A stretch of DNA of 64,000 nucleotides, taken from positions 5,443,023-5,507,022 of the forward strand of contig CM032666.1 in assembly GCA_019095985.1 (NCBI GenBank), in the 5' to 3' direction. The notes below the pieces were generated by a model, which was not told the DNA's origin, ran no database searches, and worked only from the letters and a program-made list of their open reading frames with translations. Positions 22,371 through 33,633 of the stretch are shown here, piece after piece. The position numbers and the translations under genes were made by a program. Each line of letters begins with the position of its first letter. The first letter of the stretch is position 1. The stretch comes from Streblospio benedicti. Its lineage: Eukaryota; Annelida; Polychaeta; Spionida; Spionidae.

Positions 22371-24947
22371 AAAAAAAAAATTGGTCAAAATTTGATGCAA
22401 TTTAGAATATAAAGGAAAATATTTGGATAGGATTGGAATTAATTGATCCATTTAGGTGTAAATATTGACATTAGAAGTCAAGTATATCTATTGAATATGA
22501 GATACTGTGCTGTGCACCTTGTAAATTATATATTGATTCTGTTCAAAGAATGTTTTAATGAGATTCAACGGAGGTGAGGAGCATTCGTGGCCTCCTGGAG
22601 TGATCTTGATGTTTTTGAATGACCTGCCTGATGATGGAGTCAACAAGAACGGGGATTTTGTATGAGGGGAAAGGAATGGACATCTAGTACATGTCGGAGA
22701 CCATGACTAGATGTACATTCCTTTTCCTTTGTGCAAGGCACAATCAGAATGAAAAAAAATCAACAAATGTCAGGTTGAACTTTCAAATGAAGACAATCAC
22801 CTTGACTTATCCAAAATGAATTTTATGGAAAAAACTATTTAACATTTATAAACAAGAATTTTAAGATACCACTAGGAACCAACAAAGTCACATTTTGGTG
22901 AGGCTTTCTTTCTTGTCTTAAGAACTTCTTCAGGTCGAATGACAATCCTTAGATTGTCACGTGACTGACAAGGTGGCAGCGATCACATGACAGCAGTGAC
23001 AGGAAGATGGGGGATTTTGTATGAGGGGAAAGGAGTGGACGTCTAGTACATGTTGATGGAGTCCATGCACTTGATGTACACTCCTTTTCCTTTGTGCAAG
23101 GCACAGCCAGAATGAAAAAAAAATCAACGAATGTCATCTAAACTAACAAAAAATATTGGTCAAAATGGATGCTTTTTAGAATATAAAGGAAAATATTTGG
23201 ATGGATTGGAATTAATTGATTTAGGTGTAAATATTGACATTAGAAGTTAAGTATATCCAATTAATATGAGATACTGTGCTGTGCACCTTGTAAATCATAT
23301 ATTGATTCTGTTCCAAGAATGTTGTAATGAGATTCAACAAAGATGAGGAGCATTCATGGCCTCCTGGAGTGATCTTGTTGTTTTTGAATGACCTGCCTGA
23401 TGATGGAGTCAACAAGAACGGGGATTTTGTATGAGAGAAAGTAGTGGACATCTAGTACATGTCGGAGACCATGACTTGATGTACATTCCTTTCCCTTTTT
23501 GCAAGGCACAATCAGATGGAAAAATAAATCAACAAATGTCGGTTTGAACTTTCAAATGAAGACAATCACCTTGACATACCCAAAATGAATTTTATGGAAA
23601 AAACTGTTTAACATTTATAAACAAGAATTTTAAGATACCACTAGGAACCAACAAAGTCACATTTTGGTGAGGCTTTCTTTCTTGTCTAAAGAACTTCTTC
23701 AGGTAGAATGACAATCCTTAGATTGTCACGTGACTGACAAGGTGGCAGCAATAACATGACAGCAGTGACAGGAAGATGGGGATTTTGTATGAGGGGAAAG
23801 GAGTGGACGTCTAGTACATGTTGATGGAGTCCATGCACTTGATGTACACTCCTTTTCCTTTGTGCAAGGCACAGCCAGAATGAAAAAAAAATCAACAAAT
23901 GTCACGTAAACTAACAAAAAAAATGGTCATAATGGATGCTTTTTAGCATATAAAGGAAAATATTTGGATGGATTGGAATTAATTGATTTAGGTGTAAATA
24001 TTGACATTAGAAGTTAAGTATATCCAATTAATATGAGATACTGTGCTGTGCACCTTGTAAATCATATATTGATTCTGTTCCAAGAATGTTGTAATGAGAT
24101 TCAACAAAGGTGAGGTGCATTCGTGGCCTCCTGGAGGATCTTGATGTTTTTAAATGACCTGCCTGATGATGGAGTCAACAAAGATGAGGATTTTGTATGA
24201 GGCAAGAAGAGTGGACGTCTAGTACTTGTTGTCGGAGACCATGACTAGATGTACACTCTGACTCCTTTGTGCAAGGCACAGTCAGAATGAAAAAAAAATC
24301 AACGATTGTTAGGTTGAACTTTCAAATGAAGACAATCACCTTCACTTACCCAAAATAAATATTATGGAAAACAACCATTTAACATTTAAAAACAAGAATT
24401 TTAAGATACCATTAGGAACCGGCAAAGTCACATTTTCGAGAGGCTTTCGTTCTTGTCTCAAGAACTTCTTCAGGTCAAATGACAATCCTTAGATTGTTAC
24501 GTGACATCCATGGTGGAGGCAATCACATGGCAACAGTGACAGGAAGATGGGGATTTTGTATGAGGGGAAAGGAGTGGACGTCTAGTACATGTTGATGGAG
24601 TCCATGAACTAGATGTACACTCCTTTTCCTTTGTGCAAGGCACAGCCAAAATGAAAAAAAATCAACGAATGTCAGGTTGAACTATAAAATGAAGATGATC
24701 ACCTTGACTAACCCAAAATGAATATCATGAACTTAACAAACATTTGTCATGTAGAAATTAATCCTATCAAAAGTAAGGTCCCTCCACATTTTAAAGATTA
24801 TGCTCAGTCATGATATTGTTTGTTCTGTGAAAAGCTAATGCCAGACTAATGGGAAGATTCCTGTAATTTCAACAATAATATTAGTAATATAAATTTGTGT
24901 TTGAAATATATTGATTACACTTTGTCCATCTTTCCATCCCCCTGAAG

Positions 24948-24994
24948 CTGACTGCCAGGCTGGCACCTACAGCGACATGCAAAACCAATGTCAA
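24948..24994 (+). pseudogene. GCC2/GCC3-module exon, copy 3, donor site lost
   Basis: Acceptor and coding start are as in copy 1 up to NQCQ, but 12 bases covering the last Asp-Cys-Pro and the GT of the donor (GACTGCCCTGTA in copy 1) are missing. The final two cysteine positions are therefore not both present. A weak GT remains at CAA|GTCTAA. Probably non-functional. Confidence 0.6.
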
Positions 24995-25133
24995 GTCTAA
25001 TGTACAGCTATAAAATAAGGTTCTATCAAATTGTTGTTGTAGGAATACTGTTTTACAATATACAACATCAACCCAAAGCAATGGACGAGTCCTTCTACAA
25101 AGTATTAAGTGAATATTTAATTTTATTTTGTGT

Positions 25134-25189
25134 TGGAATGTTCTATGTATGCTGTGTTGGTAGTATTCACAGCATAAAAGAACATTCCA
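25134..25189 (+). repeat. Small hairpin in long unit, copy 3
   Basis: Identical in both stems to copy 1. It sits the same distance downstream of exon copy 3 as in the other long units. Confidence 0.6.
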
Positions 25190-25897
25190 TAACAAAATGA
25201 GACCAAGAGCTCTGTACCAAATACATGTAAAGTATTCTGACAGATTTCGGATGCAGAAACAGTAAATTTTGACACCTCCTTCCTCAACAGTTTTCATAAA
25301 GGAATACAATCATTTTTTCCACATCTAAACTAAAAAAAGATATTGGTCAAATTTGATGCAATTTAGAATATACAGGAAAATATTTGGATAGATTGGAATT
25401 AATTCATTTCTAAAGGTGTAAATATTGACATTAGAAGTTAAGTATATCCCATTAATATGAGATACTGTGCTGTGCACCTTGTAAATTATATATTGATTCT
25501 GTTCAAAGAATGTTTTAATGAGATTCAACGGAGGTGAGGAGCATTTGTGGCCTCCTGGAGTGATCTTGATGTTTTTGAATGACCTGCCTGATGATAGAGT
25601 CAACAAGAACGGGGATTTTGTATGAGGGGAAAGGAATGGACATCTAGTACATGTTGGAGACCATGACTAGGTGTACATTCCTTTTCCTTTGTGCAAGGCA
25701 CAATCAGAATGAAAAAAAATCAACAAATGTCAGGTTGAACTTTCAAATGAAGACGATCACCTTGACTTACCCAAAATGAATTTTATGGAAAAAAACTATT
25801 TAACATTTATAAACAAGAATTTTAAGATACCACTAGGAACCAACAAAGTCACATTTTGGTGAGGCTTTTTTCTTGTCTTAAGAACTTCTTCAGGTCG

Positions 25898-25997
25898 NNN
25901 NNNNNNNNNNNNNNNNNNNNNNNNNNNNNNNNNNNNNNNNNNNNNNNNNNNNNNNNNNNNNNNNNNNNNNNNNNNNNNNNNNNNNNNNNNNNNNNNN
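25898..25997. other. Assembly gap (100 N)
   Basis: Exactly 100 N, a conventional placeholder of unknown true size. It breaks the tandem array in mid-unit; the sequence to its right does not resume the array. Confidence 1.
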
Positions 25998-26342
25998 GGA
26001 AATTTTAACTTAATTTATTAACATAGTGATAATGTGAAGTAGATAAAATCTATGATATTCTGGTAAGGAATAAAATTACATAACCAGCTGATAACAGTAC
26101 ATAAAAACACTCTACTACGCAATGACGTGCTACAGTACTGCTGGCAGTACCCAAATTCAATATTATACCTAGAATGGAAAAACAACAGTACATTTGTAAT
26201 GTAATTCTGTGACATGTTTGTGATTTTATGCATAGTTTTATTTATTTAATTTTTATTTATATATATATGTATATTTTATGTCTTTTCTATGGAATTTAAT
26301 GCGAAATAAATGTTTCTATTCTATATTCTATTCTATTCTATA
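25998..26342 (+). mobile_element. Probable LINE 3' end with (TTCTA)n tail
   Basis: An AT-rich segment ends in GCGAAATAAATGTTTCTATT and then TTCTATTCTATTCTA repeats. A final AATAAA followed by a 5-base microsatellite is the usual 3' end of CR1/L2/Jockey-like LINEs. No coding part is seen here. Confidence 0.4.
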
Positions 26343-26599
26343 TAACAGCAAGTTGTGTCATTCTACTTTTTATATATAATATCGAACTTGTAATATAGTG
26401 CACTCATGATTAGAAATACAGCTGTAACGTTAGTGTGTTCATTATGTAAATTGTTTGGTAAACACAACTCTGTTATTAACAGCTGGTTGATAGAACTCCA
26501 AGTTTCCATTCTAAGCGAGGGTAAAAAAGCGGACATTATTTCATTTCCATTCTATTATTCTGATTATTTAGATAAAACTTTAAATATTCTTTATTTGTC

Positions 26600-26865
26600 T
26601 GTGATTAATTGTATTCCTTGGCCCCTTAAACATACATTTAGACTACAAAATCACTTACATTAGTGGAATGATAAGTGAGATATGAAGCTTTTTCTAAAAT
26701 ATCGGTCATTTTGGCGGCCATCTTGAAATAAATGAACGTAGTGGATTAAGTTTCAATTTTTTATTACTTGTCTGTGTTTTTTTTGTATTCCTTGACCCTT
26801 GAAACATACACTTAGACACCAAAATCACTTAAATAAGTGGAATAATAATCAAGATATGAATTCAT
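26600..26865 (+). repeat. Two-copy tandem repeat with AAGATGGCC-type core
   Basis: TTGTATTCCTTG(G)CCC(C)TT, then AAACATACA(T/C)TTAGACxxC and AAAATCACTTA occur twice, ~170 bp apart (about 26610 and 26785), with CATTTTGGCGGCCATCTTGA between them. The core and the GACACCAAAATCA block resemble the sub-repeats of the fold-back element at 850-4545, so this is probably a solo arm fragment of a related element. Confidence 0.55.
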
Positions 26866-28810
26866 TAGTAGTCTTGAAGCTTTAAGACTGGTAAACATTT
26901 CATCATTAAAGTGTTATAACTTACCAGCAGATATTTTGATGCATGTCCAATATTTAAACATTCCTTCAATTTTTTTGTAATATTGATTTTGGTTTGTGAC
27001 TAATGTTTGATATAAATTAGTGTTTCATATGTTAATGTCCTACAATTTTGTACTAACATTGTTAAGCATGATTCGTTCTCTGATCAAGTGATTTCTGGGT
27101 GTAAGCAATTGGGATATGTAGATAAAATGTGATTGATATGTACAGAAAACTTGTAACCAAGTCCTCCTATGTGATCTCATGTGAAGTAATAAGGTTTCTC
27201 CAAAAGAGATATATTGTGATCATAATGGTGTATTTTAAATGATTTATTTAACTAACTACGGACTCTAGAAATTAGAAAAACTATTTGTTTGGTTTGTATT
27301 TTGAGACAGTAAAATAAGGCATTGAAACTGTTTATGTTAATGGCTGTTAATATTACCTATGTCACACAACAATGTTGTGGATTTTGCTTTGGCACAGAAT
27401 TTGTCTGAATTGTGTACATGTAGTTGAACAGGAAGGGTTTTTCAGTGTTAAGAAACAGTATGTACATTTTCAGTTTAATGAATTGATGTCACACACGCTC
27501 CTGAAAGTCTACATTTTTTACTGACTTTTACTGACTTCAACATTAAATCAAAATGAAATACCACTTGTAATAAATATTGCAAAAGAAATTGCATTAGTCA
27601 GTATGTATTGTAGAAATTTTTATTTTATTTTTTGTTTACTGAAGATATAATGGTCTTTGAGAAAATCAATGGATGCTGTGAGATTCTGTTGACTTTGAAT
27701 CTTAAGAACTAGTCATTTTCATATATATATTTGACTGATGATGTCATTGTGATCAAGTTAGGTGTTCACATTGAAACCTATGTAAATAATCCTGTTCAAA
27801 AATGTATTTGTAATTATATATGTTTTACTATCAGATCCAGGATAAATGAATCTCAATCAAACAAAAAAAATTCTAGGTGCAATCAAGTGTAATGAAAGTA
27901 GCAGATTTTATAAGTTATTCAAGGGTGGATTGTTAGTAGCAATTTTCCACAGATTTTTCACTCATGGTAGGTTGGGAGTGGTGGTGCCAAACCATATCCT
28001 GATTGTGCGAGTTTGGAATGAAAATGAATGAAAACTACTTTTTTCCACTTGAAATTGGCTGGTAATTGTATGTTTTTGTAGTGTTTTGAATAAAGGATTT
28101 CTTGCAATTTGAATTTGTTGTTTGAAATCATGTATGTGCAAAATCATAAACAACAAACTGCCAACAAAGTTCATAATTTATCTAAAATAAAAACTGCGAG
28201 AACATCCTTCCTTCACTCATTTTACCCTGGATATATGACCAGGGTTCCTACCAAATGCCAAGAACAAAATTCCATATTTCCATGAATATAGACTCAATCT
28301 TCGAAGCATTCATTATTGTAATAATAACTTGACTAGTTAACAAAGTACACAATCATTGTTACTATGGCAAAACAACTGAATCTAAATTTCGTTTTAGAGG
28401 CAGACAAACAATGCTTCGAATGCCATCTTGAGGACAGGATTGTTTGCACAGTAGAGTTACAAGTCAAGTGGACAAAAATAGAACTACTAATATGCTCTTC
28501 AATCTCACCTCAATGAAGAGATTTTACTGACACATTAATTCAGTTGTATTAGATGAGGGCATTAGTGTTTTTCATCAAATATGGACTTGTTAACTTGGTA
28601 CTGGACAGTAAAGGGGTGCATTATGTTTACACCCACTCTAACTGCACGAATTAACACCACTGTGCTCTCGCATTTTCGTCAAAACACGTGTTGGGAATAT
28701 GTGTCATAAATCATTTAGAATTCAGGTGTGCGAACATTTCTATATATGACATGATACAAAATTGTGATTCTAGACCACAATAATGCCACCTTCATAAGTG
28801 TAAAATCGCT
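26866..28810. other. Non-coding
   Basis: Almost 2 kb of AT-rich DNA without recognisable coding, repeats or structure. The short open stretch at 27846-28031 has no recognisable content. Confidence 0.4.
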
Positions 28811-29601
28811 TCAATCATATCGGTGGGATCTTTTGTTTACAAACTCTTGAAAGCGGTCTATTGCATTAAGCACATCAAAGTAAAGGTTCAATCCCAGGTC
28901 TGGTGATTCTGCAAGTGGATCTATCAACTGTTGCAAGTTAATGAGTGCTGCCTGACTTAGAGGACAAGTCAACTCCGGTACGTTGACAGCATCCATGTTA
29001 GCTGTAGCTTCATTAAATGCTGCTTCCGCTGCAGCAGCATCAACTTGTTGTTGATCACTGTCATGGAAGACGTCATTTATTGCTGTCAACCTCGCATTAC
29101 TCCGCTCCAGAGTACCTCCAACAAAGAGCTGCTGGGGTGTCTGATGGTGCTCTGTCCTCAGAGCGTGGTTGTTCCACTGCAAAATGAACTGTTCAAGTTC
29201 TCTGTTTAATCGTGGAAGATATACATAGTGTAATGCCCACATGTGGACATCATTATCGACGTCGAGGGATCCTCGCATTTCCAGAAAGTTGAACAAATCA
29301 TAATACAGATTTGTTGCCCCATTCCAAACATCCACCCAGGCTCTTTCAATGCGTTGGTTGTGAACGCTACGTCCTCTGATTGCAGACCCCCTGTTAGGTC
29401 CTCGTAAGAGTTCCATAATATCACACAGGTCATTGTTCTCACCCCCATGGTCTACCCGAACACGTGAGGGAACTCCATATGTGGAAGCAGCACTGAGGAA
29501 CAAGTACAAAACAGTCTCCCTTGCGGTTGTTTGGAGACGCTTTGAGGAATACTAGAAGCCTGCTGAACCCATCAATTCCTCCATGAATCACTATCTTGAA
29601 T
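28811..29601 (-). pseudogene. Integrase-core (DDE) protein, 3' exon
   Basis: This exon encodes most of an rve-type integrase catalytic domain of the kind seen in fish, cnidarian, mollusc and fungal integrase core domain proteins. It shows IVIHGGIDGFSR, the second catalytic Asp in RVDHGGEN, GRSVHNQRIERAW with the catalytic Glu, LHYVYLPRLN, and WNNHALRTEHHQTPQQL. A family-typical Ala-rich tail ends in a stop at 28811. A GTTTCAG acceptor lies just upstream at 29602-29607. The gene copy carries about two apparent breaks overall, so it is a fossil, or nearly whole with sequence errors. The family is thought to stem from transposon integrases. Neighbour exon at 30358-30653. Confidence 0.75.
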
Positions 29602-30357
29602 CTGAAACACGTAATATTCTGTTTAATATTGATAGCGTACCTAAAAAATGTTTATCAGAAAGTTTGATTCAAAAGGTTGTCATAAAGCATTAAAATGAAA
29701 TAGCTGTATCTCTGTGTTACTTTAAGTCACAACCTATTTATAACAGGCCCTCTTTGACAACTTTACATCAAAACCAGGTGACTGGCATCCATCTGATTCC
29801 ATTGGTCATTGCTCGATTCTGTTTGTGAACTGTAATTATAATTACTTAATCCTTTCTACTTAAGTATCAATTACAAGGAAAATTGCAATTGTGTATGTAC
29901 TCTGACTTTTCTTTTATTTAGCTTGCCACCACGTATTCTTTTTATGTTTACAATTACAATGATGAGTTGCAATTTATTTACAATGTTCAATATTAAGTAC
30001 GTCAGCTGTTGTTAATTCCTATAACAATGCATTTTCATTTAAATTATGTAAAACATTCTAATCAAATATATTTGAAACAAGAACACTCAAAATATGGCTT
30101 AAAATTTAAGTGCTCGTCACTCACACAATATCTTTCAATTGAAGTAGCAGATAAGGATAATCCCAACACAAGTTAAAATTTATGAAAGCCAAACATAAAA
30201 ATTGTGTCCCCAATCCGTAAGTCTGCCCTATAAAGTTACCCCCTCGAAGATGCTGATTAAATTTTTTTATGAAGTCATAATAAAATATTATATCTACATA
30301 ATGTATAAATAAAGGTGTTTCTGTAATTTACATTCATTATTCAGAAGGTACACATAC
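29602..30357 (-). other. Predicted intron of the integrase-core gene
   Basis: Donor GTATGTG (30357-30351) and acceptor TTTCAG (29607-29602) bracket 756 bases. The protein similarity stops at the donor and resumes exactly at the acceptor in compatible phase. An intron near this place is common in members of the family. Confidence 0.6.
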
Positions 30358-30653
30358 TTGATCTGCTTGTGATTGACATCCACATGCTAAAGTGAATTCG
30401 GACCAGCAACAGTATAGGTCCGGCGACGTGTCAGTGGGACCATCCTCAGCACCTCACCTCTTGGGTCAAGACGTAGTATGCTCTTGCGTACTCTATGGCG
30501 CTGGATGTGATGACCATGGATTGCAGCAAGACGTGCTCGCACTGCATTTGGTCCAATTCTTTGGTTGCCATTTATGATCTGTCTTATAAGATCATCAAGG
30601 CTTCCATTCAAAAGATGGCTAAATTGTTTAGCGTTGAGGTTGTACTCCCTACA
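30358..30653 (-). pseudogene. Integrase-core protein, 5' exon (helix-turn-helix part and first catalytic Asp)
   Basis: Encodes the N-terminal DNA-binding part that precedes the rve core in this family: SLDDLIRQIINGN, RARLAAIHGHHIQRHRVRKS, LRLDPRGEVLRM, RRRTYTVAGPNSL, followed by an HVDVNHK block that holds the first catalytic Asp (usual form HIDGNHK). A CTTGCTTGTAG acceptor just upstream suggests further 5' exons, not recognised here. Open sequence continues to 30695, which would be the start if that acceptor is not used. See the 3' exon for its state. Confidence 0.7.
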
Positions 30654-31602
30654 AGCAAGACACAGGTATTTATGCTTCATTTTTACAAATGACATATACG
30701 ATTATTACTCGACATAGGCACAAACTAGTGTGAATAGTTTTCAATATCAAAATATGGTTGTGATACACATCTTTAAACCATACACTTGCATGTATGAATC
30801 AATTTCCCTTTTGCACATCAATTATAGTTTATATCTTGTTCTGAATATATTATGGTACAACAGTTTTTAGAAAGGCTATGGACTCAATATGCATCAATAT
30901 TTCTTCAATTGTGGTGAAACATCATCCCCAGATCTTTTTTTTTTCATTTATTTTTTTCTTTTTTCTTTTCTTTCTTTTCTTTTTTTTTCTCCAGATCCTG
31001 TTCAAAGCCAGTCGCAATCAATCCCATGGAATTACAATTTACCATCACATGGGATATCGTAACAACTTCAAGATGATCGAACAAACAAAAGACCATTACA
31101 CCAAGGCTAAAGATTTCAATTGATGCAATGCATATAATTACATAACAACAACACATGGAAAACAGTAAGTACATTATGTTTAGTTCTTGTTTGTCTTACC
31201 ATGCAATAAAACCATCCAAAAAACACCAAAAACAATCAAATTTATTATGATAAAGTTTTCAAACACATAGGTTGCTTATCAATCAAGATTGATGAGAAAC
31301 CTATATGTATTCAAAAACATTATCATAATAAAATGGATTGTATTTTTTTAATGATTTTGCACAGTAAGACAAACTATTAAAAAACATTAGACATATGCTC
31401 TTTATCTAATACATTCAATTTGAAGTAGTAAGTATAATTTTATTGTTTTAATGATTTTTATCTTTGCGAATAAAATTATATAGGTTTGTTAACAAGCAGA
31501 AACAATTTTAGGGAAATGGCAAATAGTGAAAGGTTTTGTTGGACAAGCATGTCATATTGCAGAAATCTAGTTTGTTAATTGTAACCGTACTTTTCTATTC
31601 AG
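30654..31602. other. Non-coding, with a pyrimidine tract
   Basis: A T/CT-rich tract spans 30936-30992 and ends in CTCCAG. That looks like a splice acceptor for the plus-strand gene that follows; the reading after it (ILFKASRNQSHGIT..., to a stop at 31123) has no donor I trust, so I do not call an exon. Confidence 0.4.
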
Positions 31603-31699
31603 CTATCTGGAAGCAAACGAATACAACTTGCTGGCCAAACCTATCCTCAGCTGTTTGCCACACCTCTTAGAGCGGTTCAATATGAAAATGCAGTTGTGG
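31603..31699 (+). CDS. Penultimate exon of an unrecognised gene
   Basis: 97 bases between a TTTTCTATTCAG acceptor and a GTATTC donor. The frame reads YLEANEYNLLAKPILSCLPH followed by LLERFNMKMQLW. It splices in phase with the last exon at 31788. The product is not recognised; the two exons together give a basic C-terminal tail of ~91 residues. Upstream exons were not found, though a weak candidate acceptor lies at about 31000. Confidence 0.45.
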
Positions 31700-31787
31700 G
31701 TATTCATAAAGTGATCTTGTTAATCAGTTGAAATAGGTATAGGTTGATGAAGAAACAAATGTTGAAACAGTTGTGCTTCCTTTTCAG

Positions 31788-31967
31788 TACATGTGGCATA
31801 GAAGAATCCTTGATAAATTCAGAAAACACAGGAAAAGGTACAATAGGGATATTCCAGCTGGCCAGAAAGTCCTGAAGAAGTTAGACACAGCTTCAAATTT
31901 TTTCCAAAAAAGAAAAGAAAGAATTTGTGGGCTCTACCCAACTTCCTACCTAGCAGGGCTAAATTAA
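31788..31967 (+). CDS. Last coding exon of an unrecognised gene
   Basis: Acceptor TTCCTTTTCAG precedes an open frame of 59 codons to a TAA stop: YMWHRRILDKFRKHRKRY, then RDIPAGQKVLKKLDTASNFF and a GLYPTSYLAGLN end. It is strongly basic and helix-like. The good acceptor, phase agreement with 31603-31699 and natural-looking composition favour a real host gene, but no family was recognised. Confidence 0.45.
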   Translation, partial: YMWHRRILDKFRKHRKRYNRDIPAGQKVLKKLDTASNFFQKRKERICGLYPTSYLAGLN

Positions 31968-33633
31968 CATGATGATAATTTTAGCTTTTAAAATAGCTTT
32001 AGAAGCTTTATTGAGTGGATGCCGGTGAGATATGAAATTTATTACTCTTAGCGATGTTTGTTGTTGTTTATGATATTAAATTTTAGTAATATAAGGGATG
32101 ATGAATATTTTGTCACGCTCTGCAAAAGCAGAACAGTGTTTTTTTTTCTTCACTCCTCCCCTCCACCGAAAAGTGGAAATATCGAAAAATATCTTCACAG
32201 TGTTTCACAATTTTTATTCAAATACTACTTATACTCGCCATAAAAATAAAATTTACTAAATATGAGAATGTAAATCATAATATTACATTGTGAATTCTGA
32301 TGTGTATCTTATTAATGCTACATTTAAGTAGTAAATAGTGGAATTTTGATAGGACAAGTATTCGTGTGCGCAGCAATATCTAAGACCCACAGTACAAATG
32401 TGGAATATCCGGAACTAGACCACAACCCCCCCTCCCCCAACCGCCCCCACTCCCCTAAGTGGAACATATTGTTCCACTTTTGTTGAGGTAACAAAATGTA
32501 CATCATCCCTAAAATGAAATGACACATATCTATGTTTGAAATGTAATGTTACAATTTATGTTCAATTTACATTCAGTTATCTATCTCATATGTACGATAT
32601 ATATGAGATTGGCATACATACCATATACAATCATCTAAAAGCCCATGCTCTTGTAAAGGCCAACCCAAAATTTTGTTCTATGTCAAAATCTTTACCAATG
32701 CAAAGGCACATTCATGTAATAGACCATCCCCTTAAATGAAAAGCATTTCAAACTAAAGGCCGTGGGTGTTTACATGGTTCTATATGTTATATCACACACC
32801 CTAGATATACATATATATAGCCAACGTTTGTCAGCTTGCATCATCCCTCGAGTGCACTCGGAATGGGGGCGGGGGGTGGGAGAGATGTGTTTCTCTACTT
32901 ATAACATATCGCATGTACATCTAAGTTTATGCAATTCTGTGATGATGCATACACATTCTGTATTTCGAAAGCTCTTTCCCCAAAATATGTTCCACATTAC
33001 TTACAAATCTTTTTTCTGTGACACATGTTTTGTGTACATAGCAGACTGACTTTTAAAAATTATCTTTGTATTTTAAGAATTATCTTAAGACAATAGGTGG
33101 ATATTATAATTTAGAAAATTCATTTGAAAAATAAACTGAAGATTAGTTACGAGGGCTTGAATGATGAAAATTTTGATGAAGATATATGGTGAGAATGGTG
33201 GAAATTATGAAAGAAAGGGAGATAGGAAAATGAGGCAGTACTAAATATTGGGAGATGGGAAATTGGCAAATCTTATAACCCCCAGTTTCAATATAAACTC
33301 CTTACTGTTTATTATTTATCTATTTATTATTGCTGTCACCATCTATGATATAGAGTGTCTAAAATCTACCTTTTCCTAAAAACATAACAAAGTATTATTT
33401 TCTTTTAAATAAAGAATATTGAATAACAAAAGTAGTTTAATTGCAATGTTTGAATGTTATTTTACAATTTCATTGTTCCAGCTGCTAGAAACATTTTGAC
33501 AATGTTATGCATATTTGATTTGATGAAAGAAGATGAGAATCAAATTATAGTTGTGAATCAAAGATGAAGATAAAATGACCACTTACATACCGGGGAGAGC
33601 CAGCTGGATTCCATCTTTTTTGAATTATGGCAG
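31968..33633. other. Non-coding
   Basis: No further coding exons. A CCCCCCCTCCCCCAACCGCCC run lies near 32427. Nothing else of note. Confidence 0.4.

Larger units (their letters stand above)
15827..25897 (+). repeat. ~10 kb tandem array of ~770 bp and ~1.4-1.6 kb units
   Basis: Using TATGAGATACTGTGCTG as a marker, units begin near 15827, 17585, 19170, 19940, 22490, 23260, 24027 and 25451. Short units are ~770 bp and are themselves dimers: a GGGATTTTGTATGAGG block recurs at alternating steps of ~355 and ~411 bp. Long units (from 17585, 19940 and 24027) have extra DNA carrying an exon and a hairpin. Neighbouring units look ~95% identical by eye, so amplification or homogenisation is recent. 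The array runs into the gap at 25898, so its true length is unknown. Confidence 0.9.

Noticed and set aside
22949-23917. Minus-strand open frames repeated in the array (FILAVPCTKEK type)
   Set aside because: They recur only because the DNA repeats, differ in frame and length between units, and have no recognisable domain or splice context.
15827-25897. CRISPR-like or satellite array
   Set aside because: Units are ~770-1600 bp with internal dimer structure and an exon; no short direct repeats with unique spacers.
28811-29509. Separate 232-residue gene starting at 29509
   Set aside because: That start would be a TTG in mid-domain; family similarity continues upstream to the acceptor at 29601 and into the exon at 30358-30653.
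30878-31123. Exon reading ILFKASRNQSHGIT after the CTCCAG acceptor
   Set aside because: No usable donor before the in-frame stop, and the opposite strand is equally open; evidence too weak to call.
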